A stretch of 64,000 bases of DNA from Synechococcus sp. HK01-R (GCF_014217855.1 NZ_CP059059.1:1178001-1242000), one strand, 5' to 3'. Shown: positions 10,458-20,371, counted from the first letter of the stretch. Translations and numbers: made by a program. Notes: a model not told the origin generated them from the sequence alone.

Positions 10458-10832
10458 GGGGGGTAGAAACGCCAGCGTGGACAACCTCCATCCGAGAAGG
10501 AAGGGGGCCTGGGGGGCGCTGATCGAAGTAACGCAGTCATGGCCGGGAACGCGTCGCCTGAGGGGACGTGATCCGGAATGGGGCTAGCGAGCGAATCAGC
10601 TGGCTGGGACTTGTCCGGAAGTGACCGGTCAGTTTCCCGGCAACATGCCCGAAGGCAGGGGTTGCACTGGCCTGGGGATCCGGCGCAATCGCCGGACCTG
10701 CTCTGTGAACTGGAGGCCCGGCTAGCGGACGGGCACAGAAACACGGAGCAAACAAAAAACTTACACCACGACGGTTCCCCCTCCCCTCAAGCCTCCTCCT
10801 GCTGCCAGACTCCCCCAAGCTGTTCTGGGTTC
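10458..10832. other. Non-coding divergent region between rplC and ndhN
   Basis: This 375-base stretch separates the minus-strand ribosomal cluster from plus-strand ndhN-ldpA, so promoters for both must lie here or inside the genes. I see no ORF with family resemblance and no unambiguous -35/-10 pair. The clearest element is a perfect hairpin, CCGGCG-CAAT-CGCCGG, at 10680-10695, about 220 bases upstream of rplC. It has no following T-run, so it is not an obvious terminator; it could be a leader structure of the ribosomal transcript. Confidence 0.6.
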
Positions 10833-11294
10833 ATGCCGCTGCTGCTCTCTGGACGGGGATTCCGCCGCGAGCTCGAGGCTGAGGGTTGCATGGCTGTTCA
10901 TGCTCCTCTTGAAGGTGGTGCCGAGACGCGTTTGTTGCGTCGTTTGCGGGCAGCCGGTTATCGCACCCACATCACAACGGCGCGTGGCTTGGGTGATCCG
11001 GAGGTCTTCCTCTTCCAAAAGCATGGCGTCCGTCCGCCGCACCTCGGTCATCAGAGCGTTGGGCGCGGTGCCGCTGTCGGTGAGGTGCAGGAGGTCATGC
11101 CTCTGCTCGGTGAGCGCATGCTGGGCGATCAGCCTGTGGTGCTCTGGTTGCTTGAAGGGCAGGTCCTGTCTCGCTCCGAGCTGCTCTCCCTCTGCGCGCT
11201 CTGTCGACGGGAGCCGCGCTTGAAGGTGGTGGTGGAGATGGGTGGTGCCCGAGCTTTGCGTTGGCAGCCCATGACCCGTTTGCTGGGGGCCTGA
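10833..11294 (+). CDS. ndhN: NAD(P)H-quinone oxidoreductase subunit N
   Basis: NdhN is a peripheral-arm subunit specific to cyanobacterial and plastid NDH-1, which drives cyclic electron flow and respiration at the thylakoid. The 153-residue product begins [19 protein letters not shown] and contains [40 protein letters not shown] and [18 protein letters not shown] chose the ATG at 10833 because homology begins there; an in-frame start further upstream has no family support. ldpA follows after 8 bases, suggesting one operon. Confidence 0.93.
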   Translation: MPLLLSGRGFRRELEAEGCMAVHAPLEGGAETRLLRRLRAAGYRTHITTARGLGDPEVFLFQKHGVRPPHLGHQSVGRGAAVGEVQEVMPLLGERMLGDQPVVLWLLEGQVLSRSELLSLCALCRREPRLKVVVEMGGARALRWQPMTRLLGA

Positions 11295-11302
11295 GCCACC
11301 CC

Positions 11303-12349
11303 ATGACCCTCGCTGCTGCGGGCGGCGATGCCGGTGAGCGAGCCCTGGCGCAGGGACGCTGGGTCAAGCTCATCTGCGGGGCCAGCAACACGGATTTGCC
11401 TTCGATCGCTGATCTGTGTGCGCTCTATGCCGTTGCCGGTGTGCACTGCGTGGATGTGGCCGCAGATCCTGCCGTCGTGCTCGCTGCACGGGAGGGTTTG
11501 GCCTGGGCTGAGGATCAGATCGGCAGTCGCCCATGGCTGATGGTGAGTGTCAGCGATGGCAGCGATGCCCATTTCCGTAAAGCCGAATTTGATCCGGGTC
11601 GCTGCCCTCCCGATTGCTCGCGGCCTTGCGAGCGGGTTTGCCCAGCACTGGCGATTGATCAGTTTGTGGGGGTTCTCCCTGACCGCTGTTATGGCTGTGG
11701 TCGCTGTCTGCCCGCCTGTCCTCTAGCCCTGATCACGAGCCGCGATTCGATCATCGGACGCGACGACCTGGCCGCCCTGCTTCGGGAGCTGCGGCCCGAT
11801 GCCCTTGAGATCCACACGGCCCCTGGTCGGATCGCTGCCTTTCAGGCAACTCTGGCGCCCGTGATGCAGGCGGAGGTGCCCTTCAAACGCTTGGCTGTCA
11901 GCTGTGGGCTGGAAGGCCATGGCCTCACGGTCGACGATCTGGCACGGGAGCTTTGGATGCGCCACGCCGTTCTGCGTGCCTGCGGCCAACGCCCTCTATG
12001 GCAGCTGGATGGTCGACCCATGTCGGGGGATGTGGGCAGCGGCACGGCCCGAGCCGCTGTGAAGCTGTGGCAGCAGTTGCTCCCGTTCGCTCCCCCCGGG
12101 CCGCTGCAGCTGGCCGGTGGCACCAATGAGGCCACGATCACCCAGCTGCCTGAGGGGGTTGACTCAGCACCGGCTGGGGTGGCCTTCGGAGGGAAAGCCC
12201 GCACCCTGGTGCAGCCATGGCTCCTGGAGGCGCAGCAGCGAGGGCGGAATTTGCGTGACTGGCCTGAGGGTTGGTCACGAGCACTGGCTAGCGCCCGCGC
12301 GTTGATTCGACCCTGGTTGCAGCGTCACACTGGTCCGGAAGCCTGCTAG
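11303..12349 (+). CDS. ldpA: LdpA-like iron-sulfur protein (circadian clock input)
   Basis: LdpA in Synechococcus elongatus is an iron-sulfur protein that senses redox state and adjusts clock period with light. The 348-residue product starts [19 protein letters not shown]. Two Cys-rich clusters resemble 4Fe-4S sites: [19 protein letters not shown] near residue 100 and [18 protein letters not shown] about 30 residues later. The N-terminal [20 protein letters not shown] resembles the family. The role is inferred from family and from adjacency to ndhN; kaiABC lies in the same window, about 16 kb away. Confidence 0.85.
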   Translation: MTLAAAGGDAGERALAQGRWVKLICGASNTDLPSIADLCALYAVAGVHCVDVAADPAVVLAAREGLAWAEDQIGSRPWLMVSVSDGSDAHFRKAEFDPGRCPPDCSRPCERVCPALAIDQFVGVLPDRCYGCGRCLPACPLALITSRDSIIGRDDLAALLRELRPDALEIHTAPGRIAAFQATLAPVMQAEVPFKRLAVSCGLEGHGLTVDDLARELWMRHAVLRACGQRPLWQLDGRPMSGDVGSGTARAAVKLWQQLLPFAPPGPLQLAGGTNEATITQLPEGVDSAPAGVAFGGKARTLVQPWLLEAQQRGRNLRDWPEGWSRALASARALIRPWLQRHTGPEAC

Positions 12350-12390
12350 AAGGCCTTCATGGCTGGGTGAATGGTGGTGGGCCGAGGCGC

Positions 12391-14067
12391 ATGAGCACCG
12401 AGCGGATCACTGACGATCTTGATCGCTTGCTGGCTCTGTTGCCGGCTGAGGTGCAGGTTGCTCTGCAGACGGAATCCTCCCGCGAGCAGTTGCTTGAGGT
12501 GGTGCTCGATCTGGGTCGGGTGCCCGAAGCGCGATATCCGGGCCGCTCACTGCCTCTTGGGGAGCGTTGTTTGCTCAGGGACGATCTACAGGCGACGGTG
12601 GAGCGGCTTGGTCGGTTCGGTGCTGACAACAGGGCTGGGATTGAGCGCACCCTGCACCGCATCAGTGCGATCCGCAACCGTCGCGGCGACGTGGTGGGGC
12701 TCACCTGCAGGGTTGGTCGCGCGGTCTTTGGCACCGTGGCGATGGTGCGGGATCTGCTCGATAGCGGTCAGTCCCTCCTGCTGATGGGGCGTCCTGGTGT
12801 GGGCAAGACCACGGCCCTTCGGGAGATCGCCAGGGTGCTGGCCGATGAGCTGGAGAAGCGGGTGGTGGTCATCGACACCAGCAACGAGATCGCCGGCGAT
12901 GGCGACATCCCGCATCCTGCGATCGGCCGGGCCCGACGCATGCAGGTGGCCCGTCCTGAGCTGCAACACCAGGTGATGATCGAAGCCGTGGAGAACCACA
13001 TGCCCGAGGTCATCGTGATCGATGAGATCGGCACTGAACTGGAAGCGCAGGCGGCCCGCACCATTGCGGAACGGGGGGTGATGCTGGTGGCGACCGCCCA
13101 CGGCAATGCCCTGGCGAACCTGATTAAAAATCCGACCCTCTGTGATCTGGTGGGCGGCATTGAATCGGTCACCCTTGGAGACGAGGAAGCGCGTCGGCGC
13201 CGCAGTCAGAAAACGGTGTTGGAGCGGGCGGCCGAGCCCACCTTCCCCCTGGCCGTTGAGATGCATAGCCGGCATCGCTGGGCGGTGCATGCCGATGTCG
13301 GTCGCACGGTGGATCTCCTGCTGCGGGGGCAGACCCCTCGGCCAGAAGAAAGGGAGCTCTCTTCTGATGGATCCGTGCGCCGATGCGATCCATTGCCTGA
13401 CAAGGGCACCGGCCTTGCGGTGCGGCTTCGGCCACCTCGGGACCTTCGGGAGCCGCCACGGCTCGCCATGGTGCCGACGCCGGATCCCAGTCACGTCTCG
13501 GACCAACGACAGCCTGAACTGGTATCGGAACCAGCCTCAGACGCAGCCCGCGAAGCAGCCCACAAAGCCGCCTCGACGCCGGATGTTCTTCAGGTGATCT
13601 GCTGTGGTCTCACCCCCCGCCTGGTGGAGGAGGCCAGTCGTCGCCATCGCTGGCCCGTGCAGCTTGTGGACGATCTATCCGCGGCTGATGTGGTTCTCAG
13701 TGTTCGGCAAGGCTTGGGCCGTCAACCCGACCTGCGCCGCCAGGCCCGGGAGGCGCGGGTGCCGATTCTGGTGATCAAGGCCGACACCCTGCCTCAGGTG
13801 GAGCGGGCGCTCGAGCGTTTGCTCTCGCGCCGCCTTGCTCCTGAAGCCCCCGCCTTGCCTGATGATCAGGCGGATGCGTTCGCCGCATTGGAGGAGTGTC
13901 GCCTGGCGGTCGAGCAGGTGGTTGTGCCCCAGGGGCGTCCGGTGGAACTCCTCCCTCGTAACGAGGAAGTTCGGCGCATGCAGGCCGATCTCATTGCTCG
14001 TTACCGCCTCCGTAGCGATGTGTTCGGCCAGGCGGATCAACAGCGACTGCGGGTGTTTCCGCCCTGA
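12391..14067 (+). CDS. Ycf45/SpoIIIAA-like AAA ATPase with C-terminal R3H-type region
   Basis: The 558-residue product belongs to the Ycf45 group of cyanobacteria and plastids, whose ATPase domain resembles sporulation protein SpoIIIAA; its function is not settled. The P-loop GRPGVGKT is at residues 133-140 and the Walker B region [10 protein letters not shown] near 205-214. A central Pro/Arg-rich stretch is poorly conserved. The last 60 residues ([20 protein letters not shown] onward) resemble an R3H nucleic-acid-binding domain, although the usual His is not evident. I preferred ATG 12391 (MSTERITDD) over 12367 because GAGG lies just upstream. A single-stranded nucleic acid-binding ATPase is an inference. 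Confidence 0.85.
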   Translation: MSTERITDDLDRLLALLPAEVQVALQTESSREQLLEVVLDLGRVPEARYPGRSLPLGERCLLRDDLQATVERLGRFGADNRAGIERTLHRISAIRNRRGDVVGLTCRVGRAVFGTVAMVRDLLDSGQSLLLMGRPGVGKTTALREIARVLADELEKRVVVIDTSNEIAGDGDIPHPAIGRARRMQVARPELQHQVMIEAVENHMPEVIVIDEIGTELEAQAARTIAERGVMLVATAHGNALANLIKNPTLCDLVGGIESVTLGDEEARRRRSQKTVLERAAEPTFPLAVEMHSRHRWAVHADVGRTVDLLLRGQTPRPEERELSSDGSVRRCDPLPDKGTGLAVRLRPPRDLREPPRLAMVPTPDPSHVSDQRQPELVSEPASDAAREAAHKAASTPDVLQVICCGLTPRLVEEASRRHRWPVQLVDDLSAADVVLSVRQGLGRQPDLRRQAREARVPILVIKADTLPQVERALERLLSRRLAPEAPALPDDQADAFAALEECRLAVEQVVVPQGRPVELLPRNEEVRRMQADLIARYRLRSDVFGQADQQRLRVFPP

Positions 14068-14185
14068 TGACGGTCCCCTCAGCGTGCTTTTGCGGAGGGA
14101 ATGGATTGACGAAGGTCACTCCGCTGTGGGTAACTATTCAAACGCCGTTCAGAGCTGCCGCGGGTAGCCACTGATTCGGAGTCAA

Positions 14186-14257
14186 TGGGCCGTCGCCAAG
14201 TGGTAAGGCAGCGGGTTTTGGTCCCGCCATTCCTAGGTTCGAATCCTAGCGGCCCAG
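14186..14257 (+). tRNA. tRNA-Gln (anticodon TTG)
   Basis: The 72-base cloverleaf has acceptor stem TGGGCCG/CGGCCCA with discriminator G. The anticodon stem GCGGG/CCCGC encloses the loop TTTTGGT with anticodon TTG. The T-arm contains GGTTCGAATCC. The unusual U1-A72 pair is typical of bacterial tRNA-Gln. CCA is not encoded. It lies between the ycf45-like gene and the HAD gene on the same strand. Confidence 0.96.
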
Positions 14258-14273
14258 TTTTTCCGGTTCGATC

Positions 14274-15047
14274 GTGTCCAACTCCCCGTTGTTGGTCTTC
14301 GATTTCGATGGCGTGATCATCGATGGCATGGAGGAGTACTGGTGGGCTGCCAGGCAAGCCTCCATTCGTCTGATCGGCCCCGCAGCTGAAGCAGCGCTCC
14401 CTGTTGAGTTGCCCGCCCTGTTTCGCTCCAGTCGTCCCTGGGTCCATCACGGTTGGGAGATGGTCCTCCTCGCCGCTGAGCTGATGGATGCGGAGAGTCC
14501 CTTGCGGCGCCTCGGTGCCCCCCAGGACAGTGCTGACTATCTCCGTAGAACCGAGCGGTTGCTCGAGGCCCGAGGCTGGCAGCCCGCTGTGCTTCAGGAG
14601 GCGCTGGAGCAGGTGCGACGGGAGGCTGTCGCCAAGGACAGGACCTCCTGGTTGGCGTTGCATCGCCCGTTCCCTGGTGTGGTTGACCGGCTTCGCCGTT
14701 TTCAGTCGGAGGGTGTGGCTTGGTCTGTGCTCACGACCAAGGGCCGTGCCTTCGCCGCAGAGCTCCTTGACGCTCTCGATCTCCAGCCTGCTTTGCTGCA
14801 TGGCCATGAAGATGGCAGTAAGCCGGAGGTGCTGCTCCAGCTGCGTGCCGTTCGCCGACTGCGAGGGTTCATCGAGGATCGCCGCGCCACCCTCGAAGCT
14901 GTGCATCGCACTCCCGGGCTGGACGATCTTCCCTGCTACCTGGTCAGCTGGGGATACCTGAAGCCCCAGGATCGCCATGGGTTGCCGGATGGAGTTCATT
15001 GGCTTGAGCCGGAGCTGTTTGCGTCCCCCTTGGCGAGCTGGCCCTGA
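14274..15047 (+). CDS. HAD-superfamily hydrolase
   Basis: This is a 257-residue haloacid dehalogenase-type phosphatase. Motif I is VFDFDGVIID with D10 and D12, motif II probably the Thr in SVLTTKGR, motif III the Lys in DGSKPEVLLQL, and motif IV the acidic pair in FIEDRRATLE. All catalytic positions therefore look present. The start is a GTG 16 bases after the tRNA-Gln gene. The substrate cannot be told from sequence; a phosphoglycolate phosphatase-like role is possible but unsupported. Confidence 0.85.
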   Translation: MSNSPLLVFDFDGVIIDGMEEYWWAARQASIRLIGPAAEAALPVELPALFRSSRPWVHHGWEMVLLAAELMDAESPLRRLGAPQDSADYLRRTERLLEARGWQPAVLQEALEQVRREAVAKDRTSWLALHRPFPGVVDRLRRFQSEGVAWSVLTTKGRAFAAELLDALDLQPALLHGHEDGSKPEVLLQLRAVRRLRGFIEDRRATLEAVHRTPGLDDLPCYLVSWGYLKPQDRHGLPDGVHWLEPELFASPLASWP

Positions 15048-15055
15048 TTCGTTAA

Positions 15056-15069
15056 CGTACATCTGTACT
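15056..15069. promoter_or_regulatory. LexA-type SOS box upstream of recA
   Basis: The sequence cGTACATCTGTACt is a near-perfect palindrome with two GTAC half-sites four bases apart. Read on the minus strand, AGTACAGATGTACG fits the published cyanobacterial LexA consensus RGTACNNNDGTWCB at every position. It lies about 130 bases upstream of the recA start, in the promoter region. Binding is inferred from the match; lexA itself is not in the window. Confidence 0.75.
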
Positions 15070-15199
15070 ACATGGGACAGATGGCGTTTGGCAGGGCACT
15101 GAATGGTCTGTCCGGCGTCGGTCGTCCCGGTCGCAGCGCTTTCTGTGCTGTCCCGGCCCGTGGTCGTCAGCGCCCGTCAGCCCCTTACCGTTTCCATCC

Positions 15200-16330
15200 A
15201 TGCCAGTCGACGTGAAATCCTCCCCGACCCCTGGTCCCGACTCTCGCCCCGGCGAGAGAGACAAAGCCCTCAATCTGGTGCTTGGCCAGATTGAACGAAA
15301 TTTCGGCAAGGGTTCGATCATGCGTCTGGGAGATGCCTCCCGGATGCGGGTCGAAACGATCCCCACCGGCGCACTCACCCTCGATCTCGCCCTTGGTGGT
15401 GGCTATCCGAAAGGACGGGTGGTCGAGGTCTACGGGCCGGAAAGCTCGGGTAAGACCACGCTGACCCTCCATGCGATTGCCGAGGTGCAGCGCCGCGGCG
15501 GTGTGGCGGCTTTTGTGGATGCGGAGCACGCTCTGGATCCGGTCTATGCAGCGTCTCTGGGCGTTGATATCGAGAATCTGCTGGTCTCTCAGCCGGATAC
15601 CGGTGAGATGGCCCTAGAGATCGTCGATCAGCTCGTCCGCTCCGCCGCCGTCGATATCGTCGTCGTCGATTCCGTCGCCGCCCTGACGCCTCGGGCGGAG
15701 ATCGAAGGGGAGATGGGCGATCTGGCTGTCGGCAGTCAGGCCAGGCTGATGAGCCAGGCGATGCGCAAGATCACCGGCAACATCGGCAAGTCCGGTTGCA
15801 CGGTGATTTTCCTCAACCAGTTGCGCCTCAAGATCGGTGTCACCTACGGGAACCCTGAAACCACGACCGGTGGTAACGCTCTGAAGTTCTATGCCTCGGT
15901 GCGTTTGGATATTCGTCGTATCCAAACGCTCAAGCGCGGCACCGAGGAGTACGGCATCCGGGCCAAGGTCAAGGTGGCGAAGAACAAGGTTGCTCCTCCC
16001 TTCCGCATCGCCGAGTTCGACATCCTGTTTGGCCGCGGCATCAGCACCCTGGGCTGCCTGCTCGATTTGGCCGAAGAGACCGGCGTGGTGACCCGTAAGG
16101 GTGCTTGGTACAGCTACGAGGGCGACAACATCGGTCAGGGGCGTGACAACACCATCACCTGGCTTGAACAGAACCCTGAGGCGAAGGATGCCATTGAGGT
16201 GCTTGTCCGTCAGAAGCTCACGGAGGGATCTGAGGTGACGGCCAACTCGATGCGCCCTCTTGCTGCTGCAGCCAGGAGTGCTTCGGCTGCTCCTAAGGCT
16301 TCCGCGACGGACGACAGCTCGGCGGCTTGA
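15200..16330 (+). CDS. recA: Recombinase A
   Basis: RecA forms ATP-dependent filaments on single-stranded DNA for strand exchange, and in bacteria with LexA it triggers LexA self-cleavage. The 376-residue product has the Walker A motif GPESSGKT, the conserved [13 protein letters not shown] region and the loop segment [20 protein letters not shown]. The C-terminus is a low-complexity Ala/Ser tail. A LexA-type box lies upstream, suggesting damage-inducible expression. A 9-bp hairpin follows the stop. Confidence 0.98.
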   Translation: MPVDVKSSPTPGPDSRPGERDKALNLVLGQIERNFGKGSIMRLGDASRMRVETIPTGALTLDLALGGGYPKGRVVEVYGPESSGKTTLTLHAIAEVQRRGGVAAFVDAEHALDPVYAASLGVDIENLLVSQPDTGEMALEIVDQLVRSAAVDIVVVDSVAALTPRAEIEGEMGDLAVGSQARLMSQAMRKITGNIGKSGCTVIFLNQLRLKIGVTYGNPETTTGGNALKFYASVRLDIRRIQTLKRGTEEYGIRAKVKVAKNKVAPPFRIAEFDILFGRGISTLGCLLDLAEETGVVTRKGAWYSYEGDNIGQGRDNTITWLEQNPEAKDAIEVLVRQKLTEGSEVTANSMRPLAAAARSASAAPKASATDDSSAA

Positions 16331-16338
16331 TCGATCAG

Positions 16339-16360
16339 CGGGGGAGCGTCAGCTCCCCCG
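16339..16360. terminator. Hairpin between convergent recA and the DUF1815 gene
   Basis: CGGGGGAGC-GTCA-GCTCCCCCG forms a 9-bp GC-rich stem with a 4-base loop, 9 bases after the recA stop and just before the stop of the convergent gene. There is no strong T-run on either side, so a terminator role is inferred from position and stability. Confidence 0.55.
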
Positions 16361-16366
16361 GTCTGC

Positions 16367-16717
16367 TCATCGCTGGGCTGTCTTGACCGTCTCGTGAACG
16401 GACTCTTCAGACGGCTGCTGAAGGAACTGTGTCACCCTCTGCAGCTCCTGGATGGCCTCAGCGCCTTCGAGTTTTACCAGTTCGCGACCATTGCGGGATT
16501 CCACCCAACTGATCCCGAAATCAGAGACCAGAAAACGCACCATGTGCTGGTCTCCCAGTTGGGCCACAAACGAGGCCCCATGGTCATCCCGGCCGTCATC
16601 ACAGACGTAGCAGGTGGCCGTGACTCCACGCTTCTTGAGGCTGGTGGCCAGAGCCTGGAGGCTCATCACCAAGTCCTTGACCACCGATCGATATTGCTGA
16701 GCAAGGCGAGGAAACAT
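16367..16717 (-). CDS. DUF1815 family protein
   Basis: The 116-residue protein belongs to a small family found in cyanobacteria (DUF1815) with no established function. It begins MFPRLAQQYRSVVKDLVMSL and contains LATSLKKRGVTATCYVCDDG, HMVRFLVSDFGISWVESRNG and KLEGAEAIQELQ, matching family length and composition. I chose the ATG at 16715-16717 over an upstream TTG. It is convergent with recA and divergent from serA. It has no signal peptide, so it is probably cytosolic. Confidence 0.85.
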   Translation of the reverse strand: MFPRLAQQYRSVVKDLVMSLQALATSLKKRGVTATCYVCDDGRDDHGASFVAQLGDQHMVRFLVSDFGISWVESRNGRELVKLEGAEAIQELQRVTQFLQQPSEESVHETVKTAQR

Positions 16718-16934
16718 GGCGACCACCAACCTGTCCCAACAATCTTAAATGTTTTCTTCAGGTTTCGCTGAACGCACTGTGTCCTGGGCTGCTGACGAAA
16801 GTCTGTGCGGAGGGTGGGACGAAACCGCTGCTTCGGCGTGATGCTCCTGGGCGAAGCCGTGCAGCGGTCCGCTGGGCAACAAGGGCATCGCGGGTCGCTC
16901 TCTACAGTGGCCCACGGCTCTCTCCTGCCGGTTG

Positions 16935-18521
16935 ATGACGAAAGTTCTGGTTTCCGATCCCATTGATCAGGCAGGGATCGACATCCTTGGTCAGGTGGCC
17001 CAGGTTGATCAGCGCACCGGGCTTAGCGCTGAAGAACTCAAGGCGATTATTGGTGACTACGACGCCCTGATGATCCGCTCAGGCACCCAGGTGACCGCGG
17101 ATGTGATCGCGGCCGCTGATCGTCTACGCATCATTGGCCGGGCCGGCGTTGGTGTTGACAACGTCGATGTGCCGGCCGCCACCCAGCGAGGGGTGCTGGT
17201 GGTGAACTCGCCGGAGGGCAACACCATTGCCGCAGCGGAGCACGCTCTGGCCCTGCTGCTTTCCCTGTCTCGCCACGTACCCCAGGCCCATGCCTCGATG
17301 CGCAATGGCGCTTGGGACCGCAAGAAATACGTTGGCAACGAGCTCTACAAAAAAACGCTCGGTGTCGTCGGTCTGGGCAAGATCGGCTCCCATGTGGCTC
17401 GCGTGGCCAAAGCGATGGGGATGGATGTGATCGCTTACGACCCGTTCATCTCCGCCGACCGCGCCCAGCAGATGCAGGTGCGCCTCACCCAGCTGGATGA
17501 GCTGTTTCGCAGCGCGGACTACATCACCCTGCATATCCCCCGGACTCCGGACACTGAGAACCTCGTCAACGCCGAGCTGCTGCGCAGCATGAAGTCCACC
17601 GCTCGCATCGTGAACTGCGCTCGCGGCGGCATCGTGGATGAGTCGGCCCTGGCCGAAGCGATCGACAACGGAGTGATTGCCGGAGCCGGTTTGGATGTCT
17701 TTGCCAGCGAGCCTCTCGCCGCTGACTCCCCTCTCCGGTCTGTGGAGCGAGGGCTGGTGCTGACGCCTCACCTGGGGGCATCCACCGAGGAGGCCCAGGA
17801 AAACGTGGCGATCGATGTGGCGGAGCAGATCCGTGATGTGCTGCTGGGGCTGCCGGCTCGCAGCGCCGTGAACATTCCCGGTCTGAGTGCCGAAATCATG
17901 GAGCGTCTTAAGCCCCATTTGCAGTTGGCGGAAACGCTGGGCCTGCTGGTCAGCCAGCTCTCAGGAGGGCAGGTTCAGGAGCTGGAGGTGCGGCTTCAAG
18001 GTGAGTTCGCCGAGCATCCTTCTCAACCTCTCGTGGTGGCCGCTTTGAAGGGGCTTCTCTCGAGTGCCCTCGGCGATCGGATCAACTATGTGAATGCGGC
18101 GCTGGAGGCAAAGAGCCGGGGCATTCACGTTCTGGAGGTGAAGGACGATGCCAGCCGCGATTTTGCCGGTGGATCCCTTCAGCTCACCACCCGTGGCGGG
18201 CAGGGTGGCCACAGCGTGACCGGTGCCGTGTTTGCCGATGGTGATCTGAGGGTCACCAGCATTGATGAATTCCCGGTCAATGTGCCTCCGAGCCGTCACA
18301 TGCTCTTCACCAGGCATCGGGATATGCCTGGAATCATTGGCCATCTCGGATCCCTGCTCGGCGAGCACAACGTGAATATCGCCTCCATGCAGGTGGGGCG
18401 CCGGATCGTGCGCGGTGACGCGGTGATGGTGCTCAGCATCGATGATCCGATCCCTCCCAGCCTTCTGGCCACCATTCATGCCATCAATGGCATTCAGGAA
18501 GCCCATCCCGTGACGCTCTGA
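16935..18521 (+). CDS. serA: D-3-phosphoglycerate dehydrogenase
   Basis: SerA catalyses the first step of phosphorylated serine biosynthesis, 3-phosphoglycerate to 3-phosphohydroxypyruvate with NAD+. The 528-residue product is the long form. The N-terminal substrate domain is followed by the Rossmann motif VVGLGKIGSHVARVAKAMGM, the Arg region RIVNCARGGIVDESAL and the catalytic His in LTPHLGASTEEAQ. An intervening domain and a C-terminal ACT domain (DMPGIIGHLGSLLGEHNVNI) complete it. ATG 16935 was chosen over the TTG one codon upstream. prmA follows after 13 bases. Confidence 0.96.
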   Translation: MTKVLVSDPIDQAGIDILGQVAQVDQRTGLSAEELKAIIGDYDALMIRSGTQVTADVIAAADRLRIIGRAGVGVDNVDVPAATQRGVLVVNSPEGNTIAAAEHALALLLSLSRHVPQAHASMRNGAWDRKKYVGNELYKKTLGVVGLGKIGSHVARVAKAMGMDVIAYDPFISADRAQQMQVRLTQLDELFRSADYITLHIPRTPDTENLVNAELLRSMKSTARIVNCARGGIVDESALAEAIDNGVIAGAGLDVFASEPLAADSPLRSVERGLVLTPHLGASTEEAQENVAIDVAEQIRDVLLGLPARSAVNIPGLSAEIMERLKPHLQLAETLGLLVSQLSGGQVQELEVRLQGEFAEHPSQPLVVAALKGLLSSALGDRINYVNAALEAKSRGIHVLEVKDDASRDFAGGSLQLTTRGGQGGHSVTGAVFADGDLRVTSIDEFPVNVPPSRHMLFTRHRDMPGIIGHLGSLLGEHNVNIASMQVGRRIVRGDAVMVLSIDDPIPPSLLATIHAINGIQEAHPVTL

Positions 18522-18534
18522 GCGCAATCAACCC

Positions 18535-19449
18535 ATGACAGGCTCCGCTCCTTTGCGCTGGTGGCGACTTTCGTTGCCACTGGCGCCTGAACTGGAGGAG
18601 TCACTCCTCTGGAAGCTCGACAGTCTCGGTCTGCATCGTCTGTCGGTGGAACATGCGCCGGAAACCCCCGATCGGCGCACTCTTCAGCTTTGGCTGCCGG
18701 CGCCGGAATGGCCCCTGGACGAGCGCGCTGCACTCATCGCTGCCCTAGAGCCTCTGGCTTCCACCTTCGGCCTTGCCCTCCCTCAGCCGAGTTGGGTTGA
18801 GCTCGACGATGAGGACTGGAGTCTCACCTGGAAGCAGCACTGGGAGCCCGATCCTGTGGGCCGTGGCTTGCTGATCCTGCCCGCTTGGCTTGAGGTGCCC
18901 CCGGAGCACGCTGATCGCCTCGTGCTGCGGATGGACCCAGGGAGTGCTTTTGGGACGGGCAGTCATCCCACCACCAGACTCTGCCTAGAAGCGCTGGAGG
19001 AGCAGCCTCCCCTGGGGTTGAGGGTGGCGGATCTCGGTTGTGGCAGCGGCATCCTGGGGCTCGCAGCCCTTGGCTTGGGCGCTGAGGCGGTGTTGGCGGT
19101 GGACACGGACAGCCTGGCTGTCAGGGCCACCAGCGATAACGCCAGCTTGAGCGGAGCGCTGGCTGAACGACTGGAGGTCCGTCAGGGGTCGGTGGAAACC
19201 CTTGAGCAGCTGCTGGAGGGGCAGCCAGCTGACTTGCTGCTTTGCAACATCCTGGCGCCAGTGATCGAAGCCCTGGCTCCCCGTTTTCAGGCCGTTCTGC
19301 GTCCGCAAGGCCGAGCGCTGCTGAGTGGCCTTCTGGTGGATCAGGCGGCACGGTTGACGGCGGTGCTGGACGATCTGGGCTGGCAGGTGACCGCTCAGAC
19401 GGCCCAGGGGCGCTGGGGCTTGCTTGAGATCCGTCGACGCGTTGCCTAA
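18535..19449 (+). CDS. prmA: Ribosomal protein L11 methyltransferase
   Basis: PrmA uses S-adenosylmethionine to methylate L11. The 304-residue product has the typical segment DPGSAFGTGSHPTTRLCLEA followed by the SAM-binding motif VADLGCGSGILGLAALGLGA, and the motif IV-type LLLCNILAPVIEAL with the NxxA pattern of PrmA. It follows serA at a short distance in the same direction, probably one transcript; no functional link between them is known to me. Confidence 0.93.
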   Translation: MTGSAPLRWWRLSLPLAPELEESLLWKLDSLGLHRLSVEHAPETPDRRTLQLWLPAPEWPLDERAALIAALEPLASTFGLALPQPSWVELDDEDWSLTWKQHWEPDPVGRGLLILPAWLEVPPEHADRLVLRMDPGSAFGTGSHPTTRLCLEALEEQPPLGLRVADLGCGSGILGLAALGLGAEAVLAVDTDSLAVRATSDNASLSGALAERLEVRQGSVETLEQLLEGQPADLLLCNILAPVIEALAPRFQAVLRPQGRALLSGLLVDQAARLTAVLDDLGWQVTAQTAQGRWGLLEIRRRVA

Positions 19450-19593
19450 TAAGCCAGCCTTATCTGTTGGTCGCCGTTTGATTGGCCTTGGCGGAAATGC
19501 TTCAAGGAAGCGCCTGTCATTGGCCCAGGCCGATGTAGATAAGTGCGGTCCTGCGGATTCGATCTTTTCGGATCTTGCACACTCCAACCATCC

Positions 19594-19893
19594 ATGGCTT
19601 CCTACAAGGTCACTCTGATCAGCGAGAGCGAAGGTCTGAACAAGACCATCGAGGTGCCCGACGATCAGTACATCCTCGACGCCGCTGAAGAGCAGGGCAT
19701 CGATCTCCCCTATTCCTGCCGTGCAGGCGCTTGCTCCACCTGCGCAGGCAAGATCACCGCTGGCACCGTGGATCAGTCCGACCAGAGCTTCCTGGACGAC
19801 GATCAGATCGAAGCCGGTTTCGTGCTGACCTGCGTGGCCTACCCCACCTCCGACTGCACCATCAAGACCCACGCCGAGGAAGAGCTCTACTGA
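19594..19893 (+). CDS. petF: Plant-type [2Fe-2S] ferredoxin
   Basis: This 99-residue ferredoxin accepts electrons from photosystem I and supplies FNR and other reductases. The four cluster ligands are C42, C47, C50 ([12 protein letters not shown]) and C80 ([13 protein letters not shown]). The acidic C-terminus EEELY is typical of photosynthetic ferredoxins. I chose the ATG at 19594 ([14 protein letters not shown]) because it matches the family start. A terminator hairpin follows 42 bases after the stop. Confidence 0.96.
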   Translation: MASYKVTLISESEGLNKTIEVPDDQYILDAAEEQGIDLPYSCRAGACSTCAGKITAGTVDQSDQSFLDDDQIEAGFVLTCVAYPTSDCTIKTHAEEELY

Positions 19894-19935
19894 GTTCGCC
19901 CCTGCAATCGTTCGCCTTCCGAACGACTGTCCATC

Positions 19936-19959
19936 AGCCACCCCAAGGGGTGGCTTTTT
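19936..19959 (+). terminator. Rho-independent terminator after petF
   Basis: AGCCACCCC-AA-GGGGTGGCT followed by TTTT forms a strong 9-bp stem with a T-run on the plus strand, 42 bases after the petF stop. Confidence 0.85.
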
Positions 19960-19999
19960 GCTGGCAGCGTGTCAGCGTTTTCAAAGCCCGGGTCGTTGA

Positions 20000-20371
20000 A
20001 TGACAGAGCTGCTTGAGCACGGCACGGTGCACACGAGCCCGGGGGGGCAATACAGCTTCCGGGTCATTGGCCCCTGCTGCCGTTTGTTTGACCGTGAAGA
20101 GCTTCCCTGGCCCTGCTGTCGCCTCGTCTGGCGCAGCAAGGAGCCCAGCTGGCGTCGGGTCGGCCGCCGCTTTGTGCCCGATCTTGCGGCCCGTCGCTGC
20201 CCCTCTTATGCCGTGGAGCTCTTGCAGCCCGGTTCCCGCCCGACGGCCACCGTCTTGACCCTCTTCTCCGTGCGGTTTAGTTCCGAGCTTCAGGAGTGGT
20301 GGTACAGCCGCCATCCACGGTCCCTCGATCCTGCCAATCTCTACCCGGCTTCAGCGGCGACAGAGGCATAA
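20000..20371 (+). CDS. Conserved-looking hypothetical protein
   Basis: I do not recognise a family. The 123-residue product is basic and rich in Arg, Trp, Cys and Pro, beginning MTELLEHGTVHTSPGGQYSF, with a CC pair in GPCCRLFDREELPWPCCRLV and the segment FSSELQEWWYSRHPRSLDPA. It has no signal peptide or membrane segment. It lies between petF and convergent psbV, with the psbV terminator directly at its stop. Coding is supported by an uninterrupted frame between strong signals on both sides; function is unknown. Confidence 0.6.
   Translation: MTELLEHGTVHTSPGGQYSFRVIGPCCRLFDREELPWPCCRLVWRSKEPSWRRVGRRFVPDLAARRCPSYAVELLQPGSRPTATVLTLFSVRFSSELQEWWYSRHPRSLDPANLYPASAATEA

Noticed and set aside
16339-16360. 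Small RNA candidate at the recA 3' end
   Set aside because: The hairpin lies between two convergent stops and has no promoter-like sequence in front of it; a shared termination structure is more likely.
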